Shown here piece by piece: positions 7,669 through 15,329 of a stretch of DNA of 33,823 bases. This stretch comes from Mycobacterium persicum. GTDB taxonomy: Bacteria; Actinomycetota; Actinomycetes; Mycobacteriales; Mycobacteriaceae. A model generated the notes under the pieces. The model ran no database searches. It was not told the DNA's origin and saw nothing but the letters and a program-made list of their open reading frames with translations. The stretch's first letter is position 1, and every line of letters begins with the position of its first letter. The stretch spans positions 1 to 33,823 of the forward strand of contig NZ_MVIF01000065.1 in assembly GCF_002086675.1 (NCBI RefSeq), in the 5' to 3' direction. A program made the translations under genes and the position numbers.

Positions 7669-10600
7669 GTGTTCGTCAGCGGTGGCAGTCTTGGAGCAAG
7701 AATCGTCTACAGCGCCTCGGATCTCGCCTCGGCTGCAAGCTGTGAGTACGCGCTGTTGCGGGATTTCGACGCGAAGTTGGGCCGGGGCGCCGCCGTGGCC
7801 GTCGAGGACGAGATACTTTTGCGCACCGCCGATTTGGGTGTAAAGCATGAACAACGCCAGCTCGACCGATTGCGTGACGAGTTCGGCGACGATGTCGCTG
7901 TCATCGGCCGTCCGGCATATACACTCGCCGGCCTGGCGGCCGCCGCCGAGGCGACTCAACGCGCCATCGCCAACCGCGCCCAGGTGGTGTACCAGGCCGC
8001 GATGTTCGACGGTCGCTTCGTCGGCTTTGCCGACTTCCTGATCCGCGATGGCGAGCGCTACCGAGTCGTCGACACCAAGCTGGCCCGCTCGCCCCAAGTG
8101 ACGGCCTTGCTGCAGCTGGCGGCCTACGCCGACGCGCTGGCCACCGCAGGCGTGCCGGTGGGCCCGTACGCCGAGCTGCAACTTGGTGACGGCACAGTCG
8201 TGCATTACCGCGTCGGCGATCTGATTCCGGTGTACCGGACCCAGCGCGCGGCATTGCAGCACCTCCTCGACGGCCACTACGCCTCGGGCACCGCGGTGCG
8301 CTGGGACGATCCTGGCGTTCGCGCCTGTTTTCGTTGTCCGCTGTGCACAGAGCAACTGCGCGCAACCGACGACCTGCTGCTGGTGGCAGGGATGCGTGTC
8401 ACCCAGCGGGAAAAGCTGCTCGACGCCAACATCACGACAGTCGACGAGCTGGCCAAACACGCCCAACCGGTGCCGGGCCTGGCGCCAAGCATCCTCGGCA
8501 AGCTGACTGCGCAAGCCAAAATACAAGTGCGGCAACGTAATACCGGTGAACCGCAGTACGAGATTGTCGACCCGCAGCCGCTGGCGCTATTGCCGGAACC
8601 CAACGCCGGCGACTTGTTCTTCGACTTCGAAGGCGATCCGCTGTGGACCGCCGACGGCCACGAGTGGGGGCTGGAGTACCTGTTCGGCGTGTTGGAATCC
8701 GGACCTGCGGGAGCCTTCCGTCCGCTATGGGCACACGACCGGGCACAGGAACGTCAGGCCCTCAAGGATTTTCTGGCGCTGGTGGCCAAACGTCGCCGTC
8801 GCCATCCCAACATGCACATCTACCACTACGCGCCGTACGAGAAGACGGCACTGCTGCGGCTCGCCGGGCGCCACGGCGTCGGTGAGGACGACGTCGACGA
8901 GTTGTTGCGCAACGGTGTTCTCGTCGACCTCTACCCGTTGGTGCGCAAAAGCCTTCGCGCCGGCGGGGAGTCGTTCAGCCTCAAAGCGCTGGAGCCGCTC
9001 TATATGGGCGCCCGGTTGCGTGCCGGTGAGGTCACGACGGCAGCCGACTCGATCACCTGCTACGCGCACTACTGCGAATTACGCGCCGAAGGCCGCACGG
9101 ATGAGGCCGCGGCGGTGCTGAACGAGATCGAAGACTACAATCACTACGACTGCCGCTCCACCCGCGAACTGCGCGATTGGTTACTGATGCGCGCTTGGGA
9201 AGCAGGCGTCACACCGATCGGGATCCAGCCGGTTGCCGACAGCGGCCGGGTCGAAGATCACGATGAGTTAGCCGCAACATTGGCGACCTTCATCGGTGAC
9301 GGCGCAGCGCTCGAGCGCACACCGGAACAAAATGTCGTCGCGTTGCTGTCGGCGGCACGCGGCTACCACCGCCGCGAGGACAAGCCGTTCTGGTGGGCAC
9401 ACTTCGACCGGCTGAACTACCCGCTCGACGAATGGTCGGACAGCGCAGACGTTTTCGTTGTCGCCGAAAAGTCGGTGGTTGCCGCCTGGCATACGCCCCC
9501 GCGAGCACGTAAACCGCAACGGCGGGTGCGGCTGACCGGCGAACTGGCGCGCGGCGACCTCAAGACGAGCGTGTTCGCCCTCTACGACCCGCCGGCTCCG
9601 CCCGGAATCAGCGGCGACCCCGACCGGCGGGCCGCGGGCCACGCCGAGGTTGTCGGGGTCGACGACCCGGGTCTGCCTACCGAGGTGGTGATTCTGGAGC
9701 GAACCGGCAGTGACGGCAACACGTTTGAGCGACTGCCGTTCGCGCTGGCCCCCGGGCCACCCGTACCGACAACGGTGCTGCGCAAGTCCATCGAGGCCAC
9801 GGCATCCGCGGTCGCTGTCGGGCTGCCGCGACTGCCCCGTACGGCGCTGGTCGACGTGCTGCTGCGGCATCCGCCACGCACCCGGCTACCGCGGGGAACC
9901 GACATCGTCGCCGACCTTAGCGCGGCGGTGCTGGAACTGGACGCCTCATACGTCGCGGTACACGGGCCGCCGGGGACCGGCAAGACGCACACCGCCGCAG
10001 GGGTGATCAAGCGATTGGTCGTCGAGCATTCCTGGCGCATCGGCGTCGTCGCGCAATCGCACGCCGCTGTGGAGAACCTGTTGGAGTGTGTGATCGACGC
10101 CGGCTTGGATCCCGGGTGCATCGCCAAGAAAAAGTATGACCGCGCTGCTCCGCGCTGGCAGCTGATCGACGAGAAGCACTACCCGGCATTCATCGCTGAC
10201 CATCCGGGATGCGTGATCGGCGGCACCGCCTGGGATTTCGCCAACGAGCACCGCGTGCCCCGCGGCGGCCTGGATCTGCTGGTGATCGACGAGGCCGGCC
10301 AATTCAGTCTGGCCAACACCATCGCGGTGGCGCCGGCGGCGACGAACATGTTGTTGCTCGGCGACCCGCAACAGCTTCCTCAGGTCAGCCAGGGCGCTCA
10401 TCCCGAACCAGTCGACGCCTCGGCGCTGGAATGGCTGGTCGACGGGCAGCGCACCCTGCCCGACGAACGTGGCTATTTTCTGGACCGCTCCTACCGAATG
10501 CATCCGGCGGTCTGCGCGGCCGTTTCGATGCTGTCCTACGAAGGCAGACTACAGTCTCACGCCGAGCCCACCGCCGCCCGTCGCGTTGCCGGCTACCAGC

Positions 10601-11103
10601 CCGGCGTGCATGTGCTTTCCGTCGCGCACCAAGGTAATTCGACCGAGAGCCCAGAGGAGGCCGAGGCGATACTGACCGAGATCCGGGCGCTGCTCGGACG
10701 GTCGTGGACCGACGAGGGCGGCACGCGGCCGTTGGCGGCTTCCGACCTGCTGGTGCTGGCGCCGTACAACGCCCAAGTGGGATTGCTGCGGCAGCGGTTG
10801 AGGTCCGCCGGCCTGGACGCAATCCGGGTCGGCACCGTCGACAAGTTCCAGGGCGGGCAGGCGCCCGTCGTCTTCATCTCGATGACGGCCTCTTCGGCAG
10901 ACGACGTGCCCCGCGGCATATCGTTCCTGCTCAACAGGAATCGGCTCAATGTGGCCATCAGCCGGGCGCAGTACGCGGCGGTCGTCGTGCGCTCCGAGTT
11001 ACTGACCCAATATCTGCCGACCACACCCGCGGGATTGATCGACTTGGGAGCCTTCCTGGCATTGACCTCGCGGCCGCCCATAGTTAGCCGGGGGGCCACC
11101 TAA
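7669..11103 (+). CDS. RecB/Cas4-like Fe-S nuclease + DEDD-type exonuclease-like domain + Upf1-like SF1 helicase (Rv1251c type)
   Basis: This 1144-residue cytoplasmic protein probably acts in DNA or RNA processing or repair. Residues 1-230 form a TM0106/RecB-type nuclease: D122, D135-T-K137 and Q149-xxx-Y153 are the PD-(D/E)xK residues. C25 with C220, C223 and C226 gives the one-plus-three cysteine pattern of the Fe-S cluster in Cas4/AddB nucleases. An RNase-H-fold exonuclease-like domain starts near 315 (FFDFEGDP) and includes HYDCRSTRELRDW. From about 740 comes a superfamily 1 helicase: GPPGTGKT at 766-773, VIDEAGQFS, GDPQQLPQVSQG, SYRMHP, VDKFQGGQ and NVAISRAQ. The GTG at 7600 is unlikely, because it sits in the loop of a hairpin and directly abuts GGAGGA with no spacing. 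The gene converges with the glycosidase gene 14 bases away. Homologues exist in mycobacteria, but the cellular role is not established. Confidence 0.88.
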   Translation: MFVSGGSLGARIVYSASDLASAASCEYALLRDFDAKLGRGAAVAVEDEILLRTADLGVKHEQRQLDRLRDEFGDDVAVIGRPAYTLAGLAAAAEATQRAIANRAQVVYQAAMFDGRFVGFADFLIRDGERYRVVDTKLARSPQVTALLQLAAYADALATAGVPVGPYAELQLGDGTVVHYRVGDLIPVYRTQRAALQHLLDGHYASGTAVRWDDPGVRACFRCPLCTEQLRATDDLLLVAGMRVTQREKLLDANITTVDELAKHAQPVPGLAPSILGKLTAQAKIQVRQRNTGEPQYEIVDPQPLALLPEPNAGDLFFDFEGDPLWTADGHEWGLEYLFGVLESGPAGAFRPLWAHDRAQERQALKDFLALVAKRRRRHPNMHIYHYAPYEKTALLRLAGRHGVGEDDVDELLRNGVLVDLYPLVRKSLRAGGESFSLKALEPLYMGARLRAGEVTTAADSITCYAHYCELRAEGRTDEAAAVLNEIEDYNHYDCRSTRELRDWLLMRAWEAGVTPIGIQPVADSGRVEDHDELAATLATFIGDGAALERTPEQNVVALLSAARGYHRREDKPFWWAHFDRLNYPLDEWSDSADVFVVAEKSVVAAWHTPPRARKPQRRVRLTGELARGDLKTSVFALYDPPAPPGISGDPDRRAAGHAEVVGVDDPGLPTEVVILERTGSDGNTFERLPFALAPGPPVPTTVLRKSIEATASAVAVGLPRLPRTALVDVLLRHPPRTRLPRGTDIVADLSAAVLELDASYVAVHGPPGTGKTHTAAGVIKRLVVEHSWRIGVVAQSHAAVENLLECVIDAGLDPGCIAKKKYDRAAPRWQLIDEKHYPAFIADHPGCVIGGTAWDFANEHRVPRGGLDLLVIDEAGQFSLANTIAVAPAATNMLLLGDPQQLPQVSQGAHPEPVDASALEWLVDGQRTLPDERGYFLDRSYRMHPAVCAAVSMLSYEGRLQSHAEPTAARRVAGYQPGVHVLSVAHQGNSTESPEEAEAILTEIRALLGRSWTDEGGTRPLAASDLLVLAPYNAQVGLLRQRLRSAGLDAIRVGTVDKFQGGQAPVVFISMTASSADDVPRGISFLLNRNRLNVAISRAQYAAVVVRSELLTQYLPTTPAGLIDLGAFLALTSRPPIVSRGAT

Positions 11104-11117
11104 TCAAGCGGCGTGGA

Positions 11118-12959
11118 TCACCCCCCGAACTGTTTGAAAGAACTCGAGAAGGCCCAAGCGGTTTGGGTCACACCGCTGCAGGTATTCGACGGTTGCGGAG
11201 TTCCGGGCGGGCATTGTGAGTCGCGGTTGGCCGACCACATGGCAAGCCGGCCAAGACCCTTCTGCCGGGCAAAGGCCGTCAGCTTGTCGGCGTCGGCCAC
11301 GGTGAACACCTCCCGGAGGTCATCGTTGACGCCGATCATCGGTGTCACCCCCACCATCGCCCAGACCTGGGCGTCGGACTTCGACGGATACAGCGGAGCC
11401 AGCTGATCGTGGACCCGCTGGGCCGCCTGAATCGCGAGGTCGCCCATCTTTCCGCTGTAATCGAAGGCCGGGTCGTAATAGTCCATCGCCATCACGTTCA
11501 CCTGGCCGATGTCCGCACCGTTGGCAATGGCGTTCTGCACCACCCGCAACCCGTCGGCGGTCAGACCGGTCGGCAGCACCGGCGGGGTGAACGAGACGCG
11601 CACCGGGTTACCGGCGGCCCTGCTGTCCGCCTGTAACTTGGCGATCGCCTGAGACCGGCGGGTCAGTGATGCGACGTCATTCTGGGCCGCACCCTCGATG
11701 TCGAAGTCCAGATCGCGGATCCCATAGGCGTCGATCACCGACTTGTATTGCGCAACAAGCGCATCGACGCTGGTGCAGGTCAGCGCCAGCTCCTGGTTGG
11801 CGACTCCGCCGAAAGAGACGATCGCGTCGGCGCCGCCAGCGGTCAGCGCTCCGATCGCCGAGGTGACCCACTGGTCCTTGAGCCCGTAGTAGGTGCCCCA
11901 TGATGCCGTGCACGGTGCGCCGCTGACGATGAAGCCCAGCGTCACGTGCCTGAGCCCGCCCGTGCGGGTGGCCGACGCATAGTCGAACTGCGGGTAGAGC
12001 GTCATATCGACATAGGGGGCGAATCGCGCCGGCGTTGCCCCGCCAGGGGTGACGGGCGGGGTGGTGGTCGGCGTGGTCGTGCTCGTCGTCGGGGGTGGTG
12101 TGACGCCACTGCCCGAGCAGGGCTGGCCGTTGAGGGTGCAGTTCGTCGGCGCGGCGAAGCTACCCGCGTATGCGCCCTGCATGCCCAGGCTTGCCGTGCC
12201 CCCGTTGGCGGCCACCGTGCGCGTCCAATCCTCCGGCGTGAGCACGTAATGGGTTCCCTGCGCGGCAAGCTTGGCGTTCCAGGCGCTGGTCAGGGTCTGG
12301 CCGGCCGGCATGTCGAACTCGAGCTTCCAGTCGCTCAGTGGCGTCGGGCCGGGGTTGGTGATCGTGAAGTTGCCGTTGAAACCGTTGCCCCAGTCGCTGG
12401 TCTTGGCGAAGGCGGCGGTGTAGGCGCCGGCAGTCCCGGCCGGCGCGGTAGTGGTTGCCGGGCTGGTGGAGGTTGTGGCCGGACTGGCGGTCGGGGTGGT
12501 CGGGGTCGTGGTGGCGGTCGCCCCGACACCGGCGCACGGCTGTCCGTTGACCAGGCAGTTCGCCGGCGGTGAATACGTTCCGGTCTGGGCGGCCTGGAAC
12601 CCGACGGTGACCGAACCGCCGGGTGCGATCGTTCGCGTCCAGTCTTCGGGGGTCAGCGTGTAATGCGTGCCGGACTGGGCGAGTTTGGTGCTCCACGCAT
12701 TGGTGATGGATTCGCCTGCGGGAAGGTCGAACTCGACCTTCCAGTCGGACAGCGCAGTCGCACCCGAATTGGAGATCGTGTAGTTGGCGACAAAGCCGGT
12801 ACTCCATTGCGATGTCACCGCCAGCTTCGCCGTCACGCCGGCAGCTCGGGCCACCGGAGTGACCACGACAACGCAGACGGCCACGAGAAGCATCGACAAG
12901 ACGGCGACAAGCGATGGTTGCCAGAGTTTTCGTAATTCGCATCGAATTGAATTTGGCAT
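11118..12959 (-). CDS. Secreted GH18 chitinase-like glycosidase with two CBM2 carbohydrate-binding domains
   Basis: This 613-residue exported enzyme has a signal peptide (about 1-40, ending VARAA), then two family 2 carbohydrate-binding modules (about 41-145 and 178-285). Each module has the Trp-rich SDWK-EFDLPAG and LTPEDWTRT patterns and a terminal NGQPC. Thr/Pro linkers (146-175 and 287-309) join the parts. The catalytic part (about 312-613) is a glycoside hydrolase 18 barrel: SFGG at 382-385, and DLDFDIE at 416-422, where E422 is the predicted catalytic acid, plus MAMDYY at 490-495. GH18 enzymes cut chitin or related beta-1,4-N-acetylglucosamine polymers, and CBM2 binds cellulose or chitin. 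It starts six bases after a -10-like element. I recall no such gene at this place in H37Rv, so it looks acquired or lost differentially. Actual substrate is unproven. Confidence 0.9.
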   Translation of the reverse strand: MPNSIRCELRKLWQPSLVAVLSMLLVAVCVVVVTPVARAAGVTAKLAVTSQWSTGFVANYTISNSGATALSDWKVEFDLPAGESITNAWSTKLAQSGTHYTLTPEDWTRTIAPGGSVTVGFQAAQTGTYSPPANCLVNGQPCAGVGATATTTPTTPTASPATTSTSPATTTAPAGTAGAYTAAFAKTSDWGNGFNGNFTITNPGPTPLSDWKLEFDMPAGQTLTSAWNAKLAAQGTHYVLTPEDWTRTVAANGGTASLGMQGAYAGSFAAPTNCTLNGQPCSGSGVTPPPTTSTTTPTTTPPVTPGGATPARFAPYVDMTLYPQFDYASATRTGGLRHVTLGFIVSGAPCTASWGTYYGLKDQWVTSAIGALTAGGADAIVSFGGVANQELALTCTSVDALVAQYKSVIDAYGIRDLDFDIEGAAQNDVASLTRRSQAIAKLQADSRAAGNPVRVSFTPPVLPTGLTADGLRVVQNAIANGADIGQVNVMAMDYYDPAFDYSGKMGDLAIQAAQRVHDQLAPLYPSKSDAQVWAMVGVTPMIGVNDDLREVFTVADADKLTAFARQKGLGRLAMWSANRDSQCPPGTPQPSNTCSGVTQTAWAFSSSFKQFGG

Positions 12960-12965
12960 CGGCCT

Positions 12966-12971
12966 AACGTA
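12966..12971 (-). promoter_or_regulatory. Predicted -10 element of the glycosidase gene (leaderless start)
   Basis: On the minus strand TACGTT (TANNNT) lies six bases before the ATG at 12959. No ribosome binding site is visible, so a leaderless transcript is likely. The geometry is one base shorter than at the four plus-strand examples. Confidence 0.42.
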
Positions 12972-13196
12972 TGACCCCGGCCGGTGATATTTTGCTCACA
13001 GCTGCCGGATCTTTCTCGAACCGATATCGGCGGGTAATCTTCTAATTCTCGAAATCACGCCTTTGCCGAATGCTTAGCATTGCTTTTCAAGCTGCTCGAT
13101 ATTGACCGAATCGATGCCAGGATGAAATCTTCGTACGTCGCGCCTTGGCGCAGCGTAGGGGCAGTTTTTCGCAGAATCAAATTCTATTATGGGTTG

Positions 13197-13226
13197 CCGC
13201 CACGGCCGCTCCAGCGGGCGTGGCGG
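13197..13226 (-). terminator. Strong symmetric hairpin downstream of exporter copy 2
   Basis: Outer arms CCGCCACG (13197-13204) and CGTGGCGG (13219-13226) pair perfectly. After a G-G mismatch, inner arms CCGC/GCGG pair around a TCCA loop. It lies about 150 bases after the exporter stop at 13377 on the minus strand. It would stop that transcript before the glycosidase gene. No T-run follows. A plus-strand role is possible. Confidence 0.45.
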
Positions 13227-13376
13227 TCCTATTTCCAGGAGAGACAAAGGGTCACTCCACCCCATGTGCACACCGCTGGCCGAGCCGCTGATGGCATATT
13301 GCTGTGCAGCGTCATTGCGCGACATTGCAGCGCCGAACCGAAATAACGCGGCCGGCTGATCACACCGGAGAAAACG

Positions 13377-15170
13377 CTAGCCGGCGGGGCCGTGTGGATC
13401 GTCGAGGTAATGCGCGCGGTAGGCCTGGCCTGACCCGAGCAGCGATGAGGTCGATGTCTGCGGCGACGAGTCGACGTGTGAGCCGTTGCGCACGACCTCG
13501 GCGGGCACGTCAACCGGTTCGCCGCGCGATTGCCCATAAGCCCAAGGGATTTCGCCATCCGACCGGTGCCACCGATCGGGTTCCGGTTGCAGGATGTATT
13601 CGACGTAATCGTCGTCGTCATCGAAATCCTGGTCCGCGTCCTGATCGTCGTCGCCATAGTCGTCGCCATGGTCCTGTTGCGACAGCAGCCGGCGCGAGGC
13701 CGTCGCACCCATGCCGCCGACCAGGAACAGCGCGGCCACGATTCCGAACAAGGCGATGAACGCGGGCAGCAGCATCGACTGCGACATGGCGGCCGAGAAC
13801 GGCGCGCGCACGAACTCGGGCAACTGCAGGCCGCCACCATCTCCGCCGAACCCGGGCGCCCCGTCAGGCGGGGGCGGCATCTCGGCGCTGATCCGCGACG
13901 TCATGAACGCCGCCATGCTGGCGCTGCCCAGCACCGCCCCGAGCTGCCGGGTGGCGTTGTAGACGCCGGAGCTCGCGCCGGCCTGGTCGGGCCGCAGATT
14001 GCGGGTGGCGGTGGCGGCCAACGGCGACCAGACGAACGCCATCCCGACGCCTATCACGCAAAACGGCAACACCAGCCGCCAGACAGGGGTGTCCGGTTCC
14101 ATCTCGATGGACAGCCAGGTCATCGCGATCGCCAGTGCCGAAAAGCCGAACCCGACCACCGGCAGTGGGTGCGACGTGTCGACGATACGGCCGACGAACG
14201 GTGCGAGCACGCCGCTACTGATCGCCACCGGTGCGATCAGTAGCGCGGCGCGAATGGGCGACAGCCCGCACACCGACTGCGCATAGAAGATCAGCGGCAG
14301 CATCATCGCCGTGGTCGCGAACGCGGTGACGGCCACCCCGACGGCGCACAGGCTGAAGTCGCGGTCCCGGAAGATCTCCAGCGGGATCAGCGCCGCGCGC
14401 CGGTTGAGCGATTGCCAGTAGACGAACGCCGACATGAATCCCAGGCCGGCGACGAGCACCGCCCAGATCCACGGTTGCCACCCGGCGGATTGACCCTCCT
14501 GTAGCCCGAAAACAAGCAAGAACATCCCGATTCCGGACAACGCCACCCCGATCAGGTCGAACCGCTGTGTCCGGACCGGCAAGACCGGGACCAGCCAGGC
14601 CGCCAGCGCCAGGCCGAGTACGCCGATCGGGATGTTGACGAAGAAGATCCACTCCCAACCCAGCCCGCCGACCAGTGCCCCCCCGGCCAGCGGCCCGACC
14701 AGGCTGGCGACGCCGGCAGTCGCCCCCCACATGCTCATCGCGACACCGCGGCGGGCAGCGGGAAAGGTCCGGGTGATGATCGACAACGTCTGCGGGGTAA
14801 GCAGCCCGGCGCCCACACCCTGCACCACTCGAGCGGTGATCAGCGCGCCGGCACTGCCCGACAAGCCGCACCACATCGATGCGGCGGTGAACACCGCCAG
14901 TCCGGTCAGGTAAAGGTTCTTGGGCCCGAACCGGTCGCCGAGTCGGCCGGCCACCAGCAATACCACCGCATACCCCAGCAGGTAGGCGCTGGTCACCCAG
15001 ACCACGGTGGCATAGCCGACGTGCAGCACCGCCATGATGGTCGGGTTGGCGATGGCGACGATTGTCGAATCGAGCATGATCATGAAAAAGCCGATCATCA
15101 TCGACCACAGCGCGTTCCACGGGCTCCGCGAGTAGCTGGCTGCGGGCATCCGGCTCGTGGCCGTCGTCAT
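13377..15170 (-). CDS. DHA2-type MFS drug exporter with acidic C-terminal tail (Rv1250 type, copy 2)
   Basis: This 597-residue membrane exporter is of the 14-helix EmrB/QacA type. It has IMLDSTIVAIANPTI in helix 1, motif A VAGRLGDRFGPK after helix 2, and GPLAGGALVGGLGWEWIFFVNIPIG around the motif C helix. After the last helix (about 495) comes a cytoplasmic tail of about 100 residues, in which 13 of the 20 residues from 503 to 522 are Asp. The tail ends in a Ser/Gly-rich stretch. Its place between the Rv1249c- and Rv1251c-type genes, divergent from the former, matches Rv1250. Substrate is unknown. GAGGTGGG precedes the ATG at 15170 as ribosome binding site. The shorter paralogue at 5888 lacks the tail. 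Confidence 0.92.
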   Translation of the reverse strand: MTTATSRMPAASYSRSPWNALWSMMIGFFMIMLDSTIVAIANPTIMAVLHVGYATVVWVTSAYLLGYAVVLLVAGRLGDRFGPKNLYLTGLAVFTAASMWCGLSGSAGALITARVVQGVGAGLLTPQTLSIITRTFPAARRGVAMSMWGATAGVASLVGPLAGGALVGGLGWEWIFFVNIPIGVLGLALAAWLVPVLPVRTQRFDLIGVALSGIGMFLLVFGLQEGQSAGWQPWIWAVLVAGLGFMSAFVYWQSLNRRAALIPLEIFRDRDFSLCAVGVAVTAFATTAMMLPLIFYAQSVCGLSPIRAALLIAPVAISSGVLAPFVGRIVDTSHPLPVVGFGFSALAIAMTWLSIEMEPDTPVWRLVLPFCVIGVGMAFVWSPLAATATRNLRPDQAGASSGVYNATRQLGAVLGSASMAAFMTSRISAEMPPPPDGAPGFGGDGGGLQLPEFVRAPFSAAMSQSMLLPAFIALFGIVAALFLVGGMGATASRRLLSQQDHGDDYGDDDQDADQDFDDDDDYVEYILQPEPDRWHRSDGEIPWAYGQSRGEPVDVPAEVVRNGSHVDSSPQTSTSSLLGSGQAYRAHYLDDPHGPAG

Positions 15171-15236
15171 CTACCCACCTCGTTTCGGCTACCGAATCCA
15201 CGTGCATTATTCCGGAGCGCCATATCGACCGCGATG

Positions 15237-15258
15237 CACCTGAACACCCTGCAGGTGT
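15237..15258. promoter_or_regulatory. Overlapping inverted repeats in the exporter/Rv1249c-type divergent region
   Basis: CACCTG (15237-15242) pairs with CAGGTG (15252-15257), and ACACC (15244-15248) pairs with GGTGT (15254-15258). Both lie between the two divergent promoters. Such symmetry could be an operator for a MarR- or TetR-like repressor of the exporter, but no regulator gene is adjacent. Assignment is speculative. Confidence 0.28.
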
Positions 15259-15294
15259 GACTCCCGCTCGGTCCGCAATTCGTGCGACGGGCGC

Positions 15295-15300
15295 TAGCCT
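15295..15300 (+). promoter_or_regulatory. Predicted -10 element of the Rv1249c-type gene
   Basis: TAGCCT fits TANNNT. The transcript would carry a leader of about 22 bases with a strong ribosome binding site AGGAGAGG (15318-15325) four bases before the ATG at 15330. Confidence 0.4.
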
Positions 15301-15329
15301 GAAGGTACGCCGTTCTCAGGAGAGGCAAC

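Larger units (their letters stand above)
12960..13376. other. Low-GC intergenic region upstream of the glycosidase
   Basis: This 417-base stretch between two minus-strand genes has lower GC than its surroundings and only short unconvincing open frames on either strand. It contains a perfect 10-base palindrome CCGATATCGG (13021-13030), a second palindrome with 6-base arms AATGCT/AGCATT around one base (13069-13081), a small inverted repeat AGAAT/ATTCT (13173-13185), and the strong hairpin at 13197-13226. The two palindromes lie about 65 and 115 bases upstream of the glycosidase start and are candidate operators. A short protein at 13080-13346 (plus) cannot be excluded but has no recognisable features. 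Confidence 0.5.

Noticed and set aside
7669..11103. Cas4-like domain as evidence of a CRISPR system.
   Set aside because: The domain is fused to a helicase in a chromosomal gene with an H37Rv counterpart (Rv1251c type), and no array or cas partners are in the window.
11946..12935. Several plus- and minus-strand frames over the CBM2 region, including a 260-residue one.
   Set aside because: Repetitive Thr/Pro/Gly codons keep alternative frames open. The real frame has a signal peptide and recognisable CBM2 and GH18 motifs.
13080..13346. Small proteins on either strand in the exporter-glycosidase gap (88 and 83 residues).
   Set aside because: No domain or signal, mixed base composition, and they overlap each other and the hairpin. 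Left as unsupported.
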